A stretch of DNA of 64,000 bases from JALYUM01 sp036688685. Lineage in GTDB: Bacteria > Pseudomonadota > Gammaproteobacteria > Burkholderiales > Burkholderiaceae_D. Both the position numbers and the translations under genes were made by a program. The DNA lies in assembly GCF_036688685.1 (NCBI RefSeq), contig NZ_JAQQPS010000005.1:62001-126000 (forward strand), read 5' to 3'. This document shows, in pieces, positions 54,110-62,344 of the stretch (the stretch's first letter is position 1; each line of letters starts with the position of its first letter). A model generated the notes under the pieces. The model was not told the origin of the DNA and did not search any database. It worked only from the letters and a program-made list of their open reading frames with translations.

Positions 54110-54871
54110 GCGGCTCTCCATGCCCCCCTCGCAGTAGCGCCGTACAATGTAAAACGCATACTTTGAGGCGACCGCACTGACAAACGCCAGGAAATCGGTC
54201 GCCGCTTCTTCATTGGCATTGTCCGAAATTGTGCGTATCACCGCGCATGGAATGCCCAACTCGTAACACACCTGCGCCACTGCGGCGCCTTCCATCTCCA
54301 CCGCGACCAGGCCGGGCAAGGCCGCATTCAGTGCGTCGATCGCATTTATTTCATTCATGAACTGATCTCCGCTGGCAATCAAGCCACGGTGCACGCGTGG
54401 CTGCTGCAATCCGAATGTCGCCCGTTGCTCTGCGTCGATCACATCTGCCAAATCGTGTTCCAGGAAACCGTGCGCCGCTGCCAGCAGCTGCATCGACATC
54501 GTGTGGTCGCTCGGAAAGTGCGCTAGGCCAGTGAGAGGCACTTGAAAGCGCGGAAACAAAGGACTGGCGTCCATGTCGTGCTGAACCAGGGCATCGGCCA
54601 CCACGATGTCGCCCACGGCGATGCTGCGGTCGCCAGCGCCAGCCACGCCCGTGAACAGGATGTGGGTAACTCCGAACTTCTCCACAAGCAAGGTTGCTGT
54701 CACTGCGCCAGCAACCTTGCCTATACGCGACAGAACGCACACAGCGTCGATTCCCCATAGTTTCCCAAGGGTGTAGACCCTGCCGCCATGCAACGCCGTG
54801 GCGGCCCCTTGCATGGCTTCCACGAGTCCATGCTGTTCTTCGTGCAAAGCACTGATGATCCCAAGCCGCAT
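54107..54871 (-). CDS. mtnN: 5'-methylthioadenosine/S-adenosylhomocysteine nucleosidase
   Basis: A 254-residue enzyme releasing adenine from methylthioadenosine and S-adenosylhomocysteine. Conserved features are the N-terminal GIISALHEEQ with the catalytic Glu, FTGVAGAGDRSIAVGDIVVA, VEMEGAAVAQV at the ribose/methylthio site and SDNANEEAATDF with the catalytic Asp. Slightly longer than the E. coli enzyme. Its start faces the DnaA-box repeat region. Confidence 0.93.
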   Translation of the reverse strand: MRLGIISALHEEQHGLVEAMQGAATALHGGRVYTLGKLWGIDAVCVLSRIGKVAGAVTATLLVEKFGVTHILFTGVAGAGDRSIAVGDIVVADALVQHDMDASPLFPRFQVPLTGLAHFPSDHTMSMQLLAAAHGFLEHDLADVIDAEQRATFGLQQPRVHRGLIASGDQFMNEINAIDALNAALPGLVAVEMEGAAVAQVCYELGIPCAVIRTISDNANEEAATDFLAFVSAVASKYAFYIVRRYCEGGMESR

Positions 54872-54892
54872 GTTTTTCCCCGTTCTTCTCTG

Positions 54893-55124
54893 TTTACTGT
54901 TTTAAGTTAACTTGTATATATATATTTTGATAGTAGTAGTAAACGTCGATTTTTTTGTGGATAAGCCCGATTTTATCCACAAGATCAAGCACTTGACGAC
55001 GTTAAAAGTCACTGCAAAAAGGCGGTATTCCGGCAGGAGGATTATGGGACAAGTCAGAGCGGTTTTGTAAAACAGCCTGTTTTGCACATCTCGTGCTGTG
55101 GATATCCAAGTGCTTGTCCACAGT
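54893..55124. repeat. DnaA-box/trio module, copy 1 (diverged)
   Basis: Contains GTTTAC, a TATATATATATTTT run, TAGTAGTAGT (54931-54940), perfect box 54956-54964, an extra perfect box 54973-54981, then boxes TGTGGATAT 55097-55105 and TTGTCCACA 55114-55122. Spacing from first box to TGTGGATAT is 141 bases, as in copies 2 and 3. Confidence 0.75.
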
Positions 55125-55200
55125 TGGACTGCCGACAGGCATTTACGTCGGGCACTTGCCGTTGGCGTTTGCGGGCAAATTTTTTTTGAAAACCGCTGTC

Positions 55201-55432
55201 ATTGGTTTACAACCACAAGGATATATACAAGGATAGTAGTAGTAGTTAACGCAAGGCATTTTCTGTGGATAAGCCTCTTTTTTTGAGCAAAATCATGGTC
55301 TTGGCCGCTTTATAAAGCGGTTAACGACTCTGTACTGGCATGTTGCCAATTCTGGACAAATTTTGCGGCTGTGTACAAAGATGACTTTGTGCACAATCGG
55401 TACCTGTGGATATGCAGAACGTTATCCACAGG
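55201..55432. repeat. DnaA-box/trio module, copy 2
   Basis: GTTTAC, GGATATATACAAGGA, TAGTAGTAGTAGT (55234-55246), perfect box 55264-55272, TATAAAGCGGTTAACGA at 55311-55327, then TGTGGATAT 55405-55413 and TTATCCACA 55422-55430. It aligns to copy 3 without gaps at an offset of 362 bases. Confidence 0.85.
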
Positions 55433-55562
55433 TCGCCGTTTTTACTGCCAAAACCGGTCTTGCAGGAACTTGGCTGTTGCCTGACGCCTACTTTTGACCG
55501 CTTCCTTTTTTTTGATTTTGCAGGCAGGACCTTGCCCTTGCTTTTTTGCGTGAACAGCGTGA

Positions 55563-55794
55563 ACAGGTTTACAGTCAAAAGGATATATACAAGGATAGTA
55601 GTAGTAGTTAACACAGGGCATTTTCTGTGGATAAGTCACTTTTTAACCATATAAACAGAGGTTTACGCGTTTTATAAAGCGGTTAACGATCCTGTACCCT
55701 GCCACTGTAAAAGTTGGATAAGATTTTGGCTTGTGCGCTGGACCCGCTTTGTTCACAATCGACACCTGTGGATATGCAGAGCGTTATCCACAGC
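55563..55794. repeat. DnaA-box/trio module, copy 3
   Basis: Same elements as copy 2 shifted by exactly 362 bases: TAGTAGTAGTAGT 55596-55608, perfect box 55626-55634, TATAAAGCGGTTAACGA at 55673-55689, TGTGGATAT 55767-55775 and TTATCCACA 55784-55792. The nitronate monooxygenase gene begins about 50 bases further on. Confidence 0.85.
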
Positions 55795-55842
55795 CCTGGG
55801 GCCCAGCGTTGGCATGCCAGGATGACCATCAAGGAGGACGAT

Positions 55843-56883
55843 ATGCCCGATCTCGCAGCGTTATTGACTTACCCGATCATTCAGGGACCCATGGCTGGTG
55901 GTGCTTCCACGCCGGAATTGGCCGCTGCCGTCTCGAATGCCGGCGCGCTCGGCTCGCTGGCAGTGTCTTTGTTAGCGCCGGAGACCATCGTTGAACAGGC
56001 GGCGCGCATCCGCTCTCTCACCGACCGGCCGTTTTGCCTGAATCTGTTCGTGCAACAGACGCCGGCGCCCTCGGATGCGGACATCGACCAGGCCGCCGAG
56101 TTGTTGCGCCCGGCCTGGTCGGCGCTGGGTTGGGACAGCCTGCCGCGGCCAGCGAGCTGGTGCCAGGATTTCAACGCCCAGTTCGACGCTTTTCTCGACA
56201 TCAAACCTGCCGTCGCCAGTTTTACGTTCGGGATTTTGAGCAAGGAACAAGTCGCGCGCCTGCATGAAGCGGGCATCCTGGTCATCGGCACAGTGACCAC
56301 GGTGGAAGAGGGCATGGCCTGGCAGGAAGCGGGCGCCGACGCCGTGGTGGCATCCGGCATCGAGTCAGGCGGTCACCGCGGCACGTTTATCGGGCGCCAG
56401 GAAGATGCGACATTGACGGGCGAGTCGCTGTGGCCCGCCGTCGCCCACGCCCTGGCGATTCCCGTCATCGCTGCCGGCGGCATCATGGATGGTGCCGACA
56501 TTCGCGCTGCGCTGGCGCTGGGCGCCGTGGCCGTGCAAATGGGCACCGCCTTCCTCGTTACGGATGAAGCGGGCATTCACTCTGCCTATCGGGCGCGCTT
56601 GCTGGACCATCAGCCCAAGCCCACGCGCTTGACGCGCGCCATTTCCGGCCGCTACGCACGCGGCATCGAGAACCGGTTTATCCGCGAGATGGCAGCCGTC
56701 GAAAGCCAGGTGCCGCCGTACCCCGTCCAAAATGCCCTGACCGGCTCGATCCGGGCCGCGGCCGGGACCAATCACGATCCGGAATGGATGTCGCTGTGGG
56801 CCGGTACCGGCGTGGATCGCGCGCGCGCCATGCCGGCGGCCACGCTGGTATACACTTTAGTTAGCGAGATGCAGGACAATTAA
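55843..56883 (+). CDS. nitronate monooxygenase (NMO/2-nitropropane dioxygenase family)
   Basis: A 346-residue FMN enzyme oxidising alkyl nitronates such as propionate-3-nitronate. The TIM-barrel features are PIIQGPMAGGASTPELAAAV, the conserved His in SGIESGGHRGTF, PVIAAGGIMDGADIRAALAL and VQMGTAFLVTDEAG. ATG 55843 is chosen because AAGGAGG lies 5 bases upstream; the frame is open back to 55714 but that part is in the repeat region. The GMC oxidoreductase gene follows after 16 bases, suggesting one operon. Confidence 0.93.
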   Translation: MPDLAALLTYPIIQGPMAGGASTPELAAAVSNAGALGSLAVSLLAPETIVEQAARIRSLTDRPFCLNLFVQQTPAPSDADIDQAAELLRPAWSALGWDSLPRPASWCQDFNAQFDAFLDIKPAVASFTFGILSKEQVARLHEAGILVIGTVTTVEEGMAWQEAGADAVVASGIESGGHRGTFIGRQEDATLTGESLWPAVAHALAIPVIAAGGIMDGADIRAALALGAVAVQMGTAFLVTDEAGIHSAYRARLLDHQPKPTRLTRAISGRYARGIENRFIREMAAVESQVPPYPVQNALTGSIRAAAGTNHDPEWMSLWAGTGVDRARAMPAATLVYTLVSEMQDN

Positions 56884-56899
56884 CACCGAGGAGCACGCA

Positions 56900-58555
56900 T
56901 TGGAATCTGCAGGTCAATACGATTACATCATCATCGGGGCCGGCAGTGCCGGCTGTGTACTGGCCAACCGTCTCTCCAACGACCGGGACATGAACGTTTT
57001 ATTGCTCGAAGCAGGCGGGCGCGACAATTATGTGTGGATCCATATCCCGGTTGGCTATTTGCACTGCATCGGCAATCCCCGCACCGACTGGTTATACAAG
57101 ACTGAACCGGAACCAGGCCTGGGTGGCAGGGCGCTGATGTACCCGCGTGGCAAAGTACTGGGCGGCTGTTCCTCGATCAACGGCATGATTTATATGCGCG
57201 GCCAGGCGGGCGACTACGACAACTGGGCCGATGTGACGGGCGACGTCGCGTGGCGCTGGGACCAGGTCTTGCCACTGTTTCGCAAAAGCGAACATCATCA
57301 CAAAGGCGACGCTGCACACCATGGCCATGGCGGTGAATGGCGCGTCGAAAAGCAGCGCTTGTCCTGGCCCATCCTCGATGCCTTTCGCGACGCGGCCAGC
57401 GAAGTTGGTATTCCGAAAATCGACGATTTCAATCGCGGCGACAACGCTGGCAGCGCGTATTTTGAAGTCAACCAGAAACGCGGCATCCGCTGGAATACGG
57501 CGAAAGCATTCTTGAAACCGGCCACGCGGCGACCGAATTTGACGGTCATGACCGGCTGCCATGTCGAACAGCTGATCCTGGAAAAAACCGACCGGGGCGT
57601 GGTGTGCCGCGGCGTGCAATTCACGGGCGGCGGCAAGGCCTACACCGCGATGGCGGACCTGGAAACGCTGCTGTGCGCCGGTGCCATCGGTTCGCCCCAG
57701 ATTTTGCAATTGTCCGGCATCGGGCCGGCCGCACTGCTGGCCGAACACGGCATTGCGCCACTGGTCGACGCGCCCGGCGTGGGCGAGAATTTGCAGGACC
57801 ATTTGCAGCTGCGCATGGTCTATAAAATCAAGGGCGCCAAAACGCTCAATACCAGCGCGGCCAACTGGTACGGCAAGATGATGATAGGCCTCGAATATGC
57901 GTTGCGCCAAAGCGGGCCGATGTCGATGGCGCCGTCGCAATTGGGGGCCTTTGCCAAATCCGATCCGGGGCAAAGCACGCCAAATTTGCAGTATCACGTG
58001 CAGCCGCTGTCGCTGGAAAAATTCGGCGACCCCTTGCACGCTTTTCCCGCATTTACGGCCAGTGTGTGCAACCTGCGTCCGACCTCGCGCGGCCACGTGC
58101 GCATTGCCTCGAACGACAGTTATGCGGCGCCAAAAATCACGCCAAATTATCTGAGTACAGCCCTCGATCGCCACACAGCAGCCGATGCAATCCGAATCAC
58201 GCGCGCCATCGTGGCGGCACCAGCCCTGGCCAGATATCAGCCGGAAGAATTCAAGCCAGGTGCAAGTTACCAGACCGAGGAAGAATTGACGCAGGCGGCA
58301 GGCACGATCGGCACGACGATTTTCCACCCGGTGGGCACCTGCAAAATGGGGGCCTTGCACGACCCGATGGCAGTCGTCGACAGCCAATTGAAGGTGCGCG
58401 GCGTGGCGGGATTGCGCGTGGTGGATGCGTCGATCATGCCAAATATTACGTCGGGAAATACCAATTCGCCGACCGTCATGATTGCGGAAAAAGCCGCACA
58501 GATGATCATTGCGGCGCACCGCAACACCCCGCAAACCATCGCCGTGCCGGCCTGA
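56900..58555 (+). CDS. GMC-family FAD oxidoreductase (choline/alcohol dehydrogenase-like)
   Basis: A 551-residue flavoenzyme oxidising a primary alcohol. FAD-binding GAGSAGCVLANRLS starts near residue 13. GMC signature 1 is GKVLGGCSSINGMIYMRG; the C-terminal active-site His and Asn appear in HPVGTCKMG and NTNSPTVMIAEKAA. It starts at TTG 56900, with AGGAG upstream and no ATG that keeps the N-terminus. The substrate is unknown; the transporter genes after it and the alcohol dehydrogenase at the window's end fit an alcohol oxidation pathway. Confidence 0.93.
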   Translation: MESAGQYDYIIIGAGSAGCVLANRLSNDRDMNVLLLEAGGRDNYVWIHIPVGYLHCIGNPRTDWLYKTEPEPGLGGRALMYPRGKVLGGCSSINGMIYMRGQAGDYDNWADVTGDVAWRWDQVLPLFRKSEHHHKGDAAHHGHGGEWRVEKQRLSWPILDAFRDAASEVGIPKIDDFNRGDNAGSAYFEVNQKRGIRWNTAKAFLKPATRRPNLTVMTGCHVEQLILEKTDRGVVCRGVQFTGGGKAYTAMADLETLLCAGAIGSPQILQLSGIGPAALLAEHGIAPLVDAPGVGENLQDHLQLRMVYKIKGAKTLNTSAANWYGKMMIGLEYALRQSGPMSMAPSQLGAFAKSDPGQSTPNLQYHVQPLSLEKFGDPLHAFPAFTASVCNLRPTSRGHVRIASNDSYAAPKITPNYLSTALDRHTAADAIRITRAIVAAPALARYQPEEFKPGASYQTEEELTQAAGTIGTTIFHPVGTCKMGALHDPMAVVDSQLKVRGVAGLRVVDASIMPNITSGNTNSPTVMIAEKAAQMIIAAHRNTPQTIAVPA

Positions 58556-58652
58556 TTTTCTAGGTAGTTATACTGTGTTGTCGCTCTGACGCCGACTCTG
58601 TATTATTAATTAAAAATTATCACGACAGCATAAAAACGACAATGGAGACACC

Positions 58653-59423
58653 ATGTCAGACGTCATACTCGAAACGAGGAACTTGACCAAAGAGTTCAAG
58701 GGCTTCACTGCTGTCAGTGCCGTCAACCTGCAAGTCGAGCGTGGTCATATCCACGCCCTGATTGGCCCGAACGGCGCCGGCAAAACCACCTGCTTCAATT
58801 TACTTACCAAGTTCCTGGTGCCCACCAGCGGCCAGATCCTGTTCAATGGCCGCGATATAACCCGGGCTCAGCCAGCCCAGATTGCCCGCATGGGCATCAT
58901 CCGCTCCTTCCAGATTTCCGCTGTTTTCCCCCATTTGACCGTCCTGCAAAATGTGCGCATCGGCCTGCAACGCGCCTTGGGGTCGAGTTTTCATTTCTGG
59001 CAAAGCGAACGCAGCTTGTCTCGCCTGGATGAACGTGCCATGCAATTGCTGGCGGAAGTCGACCTGGAAACATTTGCCGACACCGTCACCGCCGATTTGC
59101 CTTACGGTCGCAAGCGCGCGCTGGAAATTGCGACGACGCTGGCCATGGAGCCGGAATTGATGCTGCTCGATGAACCCACCCAGGGCATGGGCCACGAAGA
59201 CGTGCACCGCGTCACCGCCTTGATTAAAAAAGTATCAGTGGGACGCACGATTTTGATGGTCGAACACAATATGAATGTCGTCTCCGGCATTTGCGACCGG
59301 ATCTCGGTATTGCAGCGCGGCGCCATGCTGGCGGAAGGAAATTATGCGGAAGTATCAAAAAATCCGCAGGTGATGGAGGCCTACATGGGCACCGTGGAAG
59401 CCATGCTGGAAGGAGCCCATTGA
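58653..59423 (+). CDS. Liv-type ABC transporter ATP-binding protein (LivG-like)
   Basis: A 256-residue ATPase. Walker A is GPNGAGKTT, a degenerate signature motif lies in the segment LPYGRKRALEIATTLAMEPE, and Walker B is LMLLDEPTQG. The D/H-loop region is ILMVEHNMNV. It pairs with the LivF-like ATPase that starts on the last base of its stop (TGATG) to energise import by the permeases downstream. Confidence 0.95.
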   Translation: MSDVILETRNLTKEFKGFTAVSAVNLQVERGHIHALIGPNGAGKTTCFNLLTKFLVPTSGQILFNGRDITRAQPAQIARMGIIRSFQISAVFPHLTVLQNVRIGLQRALGSSFHFWQSERSLSRLDERAMQLLAEVDLETFADTVTADLPYGRKRALEIATTLAMEPELMLLDEPTQGMGHEDVHRVTALIKKVSVGRTILMVEHNMNVVSGICDRISVLQRGAMLAEGNYAEVSKNPQVMEAYMGTVEAMLEGAH

Positions 59424-60127
59424 TGGCGGCGGCACTCGAGATTTCGAATCTGCAAGCGTGGTATGGCGAGTCGCACATCCTGCACAACGTCCATTTTTCG
59501 GTCGACCAAGGCGAAGTCATCACGCTGCTGGGCCGAAACGGCGCTGGCCGCACCACGACCTTGCGCGCCATCATGGGCCTGACCGGCACCCGCACCGGTT
59601 CCATCAAGATCAATGGCGTCGAATCGATTAACTTGCCGACCCATAAAATCGCGCATCTGGGCGTTGGTTATTGCCCGGAAGAGCGGGCGATTTTCTCCTC
59701 GCTGTCGACCGAAGAAAACCTGATGTTGCCACCCGTGCTGAAAGGGGAAGTGGGCATGGCGCTCGACGAGATCTACGCCATGTTTCCCAACTTGCTGGAA
59801 CGCAGGAATAGCCAGGGCACGCGCCTGTCCGGCGGCGAACAGCAAATGCTGGCGGTTGCGCGCATCCTGCGCACGGGTGCACGCTTGCTGTTACTCGATG
59901 AAATTTCCGAAGGTCTCGCCCCGGTCATCGTGCAAAGTCTCGCGCGCATGATCACGACCCTCAAAGCGAAGGGTTACACCATCGTCATGGTGGAACAGAA
60001 TTTCCGCTTCGCCGCACCCCTGGCGGACCGGTTTTACGTGGTGGAACACGGCCAGATCGTGGAAACCATTGCTTCAGCCGAATTGAACGCCAAGATGCCA
60101 CTCCTGACCGAGTTGCTGGGCGTGTAG
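59423..60127 (+). CDS. Liv-type ABC transporter ATP-binding protein (LivF-like), Walker A Lys replaced by Arg
   Basis: A 234-residue ATPase: Q-loop region with CPEERAIFSSLSTEEN, signature LSGGEQQMLAVARIL and Walker B RLLLLDEISEGLAP, followed by VMVEQNFRFA. The Walker A motif reads GRNGAGRTT: residue 43, the lysine that holds ATP phosphates, is Arg (codon CGC). The companion ATPase has a normal lysine. GGAGG-like AAGGAGC lies before the ATG. Confidence 0.94.
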   Translation: MAAALEISNLQAWYGESHILHNVHFSVDQGEVITLLGRNGAGRTTTLRAIMGLTGTRTGSIKINGVESINLPTHKIAHLGVGYCPEERAIFSSLSTEENLMLPPVLKGEVGMALDEIYAMFPNLLERRNSQGTRLSGGEQQMLAVARILRTGARLLLLDEISEGLAPVIVQSLARMITTLKAKGYTIVMVEQNFRFAAPLADRFYVVEHGQIVETIASAELNAKMPLLTELLGV

Positions 60128-60180
60128 TCAGCCCCACCCCAAAACTAGAGTTGTAGATTCAACCACCATTTGGAGACAAT

Positions 60181-61383
60181 ATGAAACGTCACGCCCTCGC
60201 TCTCGCCGCCGCTGCCAGCTGCACCTTGATCACACCAGCCCACGCCCAGATATCGGGCGACATCATCAAAATCGGCATGCTCACCGATTTGTCTGGCGTG
60301 TATTCCGACGTCGACGGCAATGGCGGCGCCGAAGCCGTCAAGATGGCGATTGCCGACCTGGGTGGCCAGGTAAATGGCAAAAAAGTCCAGTTCATCGTGG
60401 CCGACCACCAGAACAAGGCGGATATTGCGTCGTCGAAAGCACGCGAGTGGTTCGACCAGCAGGGCGTCGACATGCTCATCGGGGGCACCAATTCCGGCGC
60501 CAACCTGGCCATGGCCAAGGTCGCACTGGAAAAGAAAAAAGTATTTATTTCGATCGGCGCCGGCTCGGCGCAGTTGACCAATGAACAGTGCTCGCCGTAC
60601 ACCGTGCATTACGCCTACGACACCGTCGCGCTGGCGCGCGGCACTGGCACGGCGATGGTCAAGCAGGGCGGTAAATCCTGGTATTTCCTGACTGCCGATT
60701 ATGCATTCGGCCAGTCGCTGGAAAAAGACACGACCGATGTCGTGAAAGCCAATGGCGGCACGGTGGTGGGCAGCGTCAAGCACCCGCTGTCGGCCTCTGA
60801 CTTTTCGTCCTTCCTGTTGCAGGCGCAAACCTCGAAAGCGCAGGTGCTGGGCCTGGCTAATGCCGGCGCCGATTTCATCAATGCCACCAAGGCAGCCAAT
60901 GAATTCGGGATCACCAAGAACATGAAACTGGCCGGCTTGCTCGTATTCATCAACGATATCCACACGCTCGGACTGAATGCCACGCAGGGCTTGTTCCTGA
61001 CCGACGGCTGGTATTGGGACGCGAATGCGGAAACGCGCGCCTGGTCGAAACGGTATTTCGCCAAGATGAAAAAAGAGCCGTCGATGCTGCAGGCGGCGGA
61101 TTACTCGGCGGCGACGAATTATCTGAATGCCGTCAAGGCGGTGGGCGGTGACGATGCCGACAAGGTCATGGCGCACCTCAAAAAGACCAAGATCAATGAC
61201 ATGTTCGCCAAGAATGGCGAGATTCGTCCCGATGGCCGCATGGTGCACGATATGTACTTGATGCAGGTAAAAAAGCCGTCCGAATCGAAATATCCATGGG
61301 ATTACTACAAGCTGGTGGCCACCATTCCCGGCAACGAGGCTTATCTGACCAAGGCTGAAACCAAGTGCGCCAGCTGGAAGTGA
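60181..61383 (+). CDS. ABC transporter periplasmic substrate-binding protein (LivK-like)
   Basis: 400 residues with a signal peptide (first 22 residues, ending PAHA) and a type I periplasmic binding fold: IKIGMLTDLSGVYSDVDGNG, DMLIGGTNSGANLAMAKVAL, FLTADYAFGQSLEKDT and GLFLTDGWYWDANAETRAWS. It captures the substrate, perhaps an alcohol, amide or amino acid, for the membrane permeases. A strong terminator follows it. Confidence 0.94.
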   Translation: MKRHALALAAAASCTLITPAHAQISGDIIKIGMLTDLSGVYSDVDGNGGAEAVKMAIADLGGQVNGKKVQFIVADHQNKADIASSKAREWFDQQGVDMLIGGTNSGANLAMAKVALEKKKVFISIGAGSAQLTNEQCSPYTVHYAYDTVALARGTGTAMVKQGGKSWYFLTADYAFGQSLEKDTTDVVKANGGTVVGSVKHPLSASDFSSFLLQAQTSKAQVLGLANAGADFINATKAANEFGITKNMKLAGLLVFINDIHTLGLNATQGLFLTDGWYWDANAETRAWSKRYFAKMKKEPSMLQAADYSAATNYLNAVKAVGGDDADKVMAHLKKTKINDMFAKNGEIRPDGRMVHDMYLMQVKKPSESKYPWDYYKLVATIPGNEAYLTKAETKCASWK

Positions 61384-61400
61384 TGGTGTAGAAAATACGG

Positions 61401-61427
61401 CGCCGGCGCATTCGCCGGCGTTTTTTT
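61401..61427 (+). terminator. rho-independent terminator inside the transporter operon
   Basis: An 8 bp self-complementary stem CGCCGGCG-CATT-CGCCGGCG followed by seven Ts, 17 bases past the binding-protein stop and just before the LivH gene. It may limit permease expression relative to the binding protein. Confidence 0.88.
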
Positions 61428-61451
61428 ATTGACCTCTATTGTCTGGCGCCC

Positions 61452-62336
61452 ATGGAAATCTTCGGCAAACCTCTCCAGGTCATGCTGCCCCAGCTGCTGC
61501 TGGGGCTGGTCAACGGTTCGTTCTATGCGATGTTGTCGCTGGGACTGGCGGTGATCTTTGGCCTGCTCAATGTCATCAACTTTTCGCACGGCGCGCTGTA
61601 CATGATGGGCGCGTTTTTCGCCTACATCGGCGTGACGACGTTCGGCATGAACTACTGGGTGATGTTGCTGGTCGCCCCGCTGGCGGTCGGCATCGTCGGC
61701 ATCGTCATCGAAAAAACCATGCTGCGCTGGCTTTATAAACTCGACCATTTATATGGCTTGTTGCTGACTTTCGGCATCACGCTCTTGCTCGAAGGCGTGT
61801 TCCGCTCCTTCTTCGGCGTTTCAGGCCAGACCATGGAAGTGCCCGCTGCTCTGTCGGGCGTGACCGACCTCGGCTTCATGATGCTGCCGAATTACCGCGC
61901 GTGGGTGGTGCTGGCCTCGCTTGGCGTCTGCCTGTCAACCTGGTTCGTCATCGAAAAGACGCGACTGGGCGCCTACCTGCGCGCCGGCACGGAGAACCCG
62001 AAGATGGTGGAAGCATTCGGCATCAACGTGCCGCTGATGGTGACCTTGACCTACGGCTTCGGGGTCGCGTTGGCGGGCTTTGCCGGGGTGCTGGCGGCGC
62101 CCGTGATCAATGTGACGCCACTGATGGGGTCGAACCTGATCATCGTCGTGTTCGCCGTGGTGGTGATCGGCGGCATGGGTTCGATCATGGGCTCGATCCT
62201 CACCGGCCTGGGGCTGGGCATTATCGAAGGCTTGACGCGCGTGTATTACCCGGAAGGTTCCGAGGTGGTGGTGTTCGTCGTGATGGTCATCGTGCTGCTG
62301 TTGCGTCCCGCCGGCTTGTTTGGCAAAGAAAAATAG
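61452..62336 (+). CDS. Liv-type ABC transporter permease (LivH-like)
   Basis: A 294-residue inner-membrane permease with about eight helices: LVNGSFYAMLSLGLAVIFGL, NVINFSHGALYMMGAFFAYI and the EAA-like loop (TRLGAYLRAGTENPKMVEAF, GINVPLMVTLTYGFGVALAG). Works with LivM-like and the two ATPases. It starts at ATG 61452, just beyond a terminator. Confidence 0.95.
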   Translation: MEIFGKPLQVMLPQLLLGLVNGSFYAMLSLGLAVIFGLLNVINFSHGALYMMGAFFAYIGVTTFGMNYWVMLLVAPLAVGIVGIVIEKTMLRWLYKLDHLYGLLLTFGITLLLEGVFRSFFGVSGQTMEVPAALSGVTDLGFMMLPNYRAWVVLASLGVCLSTWFVIEKTRLGAYLRAGTENPKMVEAFGINVPLMVTLTYGFGVALAGFAGVLAAPVINVTPLMGSNLIIVVFAVVVIGGMGSIMGSILTGLGLGIIEGLTRVYYPEGSEVVVFVVMVIVLLLRPAGLFGKEK

Positions 62337-62344
62337 GCCCGTCC

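Larger units (their letters stand above)
54893..55794. other. candidate replication-origin-like region: DnaA boxes with DnaA-trio arrays
   Basis: A 970-base gene-free stretch (54872-55842). Perfect DnaA boxes (TTATCCACA or TGTGGATAA) lie at 54956-54964, 54973-54981, 55264-55272, 55422-55430, 55626-55634 and 55784-55792. One-mismatch boxes lie at 55097-55105, 55114-55122, 55405-55413 and 55767-55775. TAGTAG arrays sit beside A/T-rich runs at 54915-54940, 55220-55246 and 55582-55608. Read on the minus strand this gives box, spacer, CTACTACTA, then TATATA, the order of the known unwinding element (B. subtilis oriC). No dnaA, dnaN or parAB is in the window, so its role as an origin or a DnaA-titration site is inferred. 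Confidence 0.7.

Noticed and set aside
55098..55654. Two small plus-strand frames (62 and 82 codons) and minus-strand frames in the DnaA-box repeats
   Set aside because: They arise because the repeat contains the same sequence twice; they lack ribosome sites and cover DnaA boxes.
55714..55842. Upstream extension of the nitronate monooxygenase to 55714
   Set aside because: It runs through DnaA boxes of repeat copy 3, while ATG 55843 has a near-perfect ribosome site and starts at the family's usual N-terminus.
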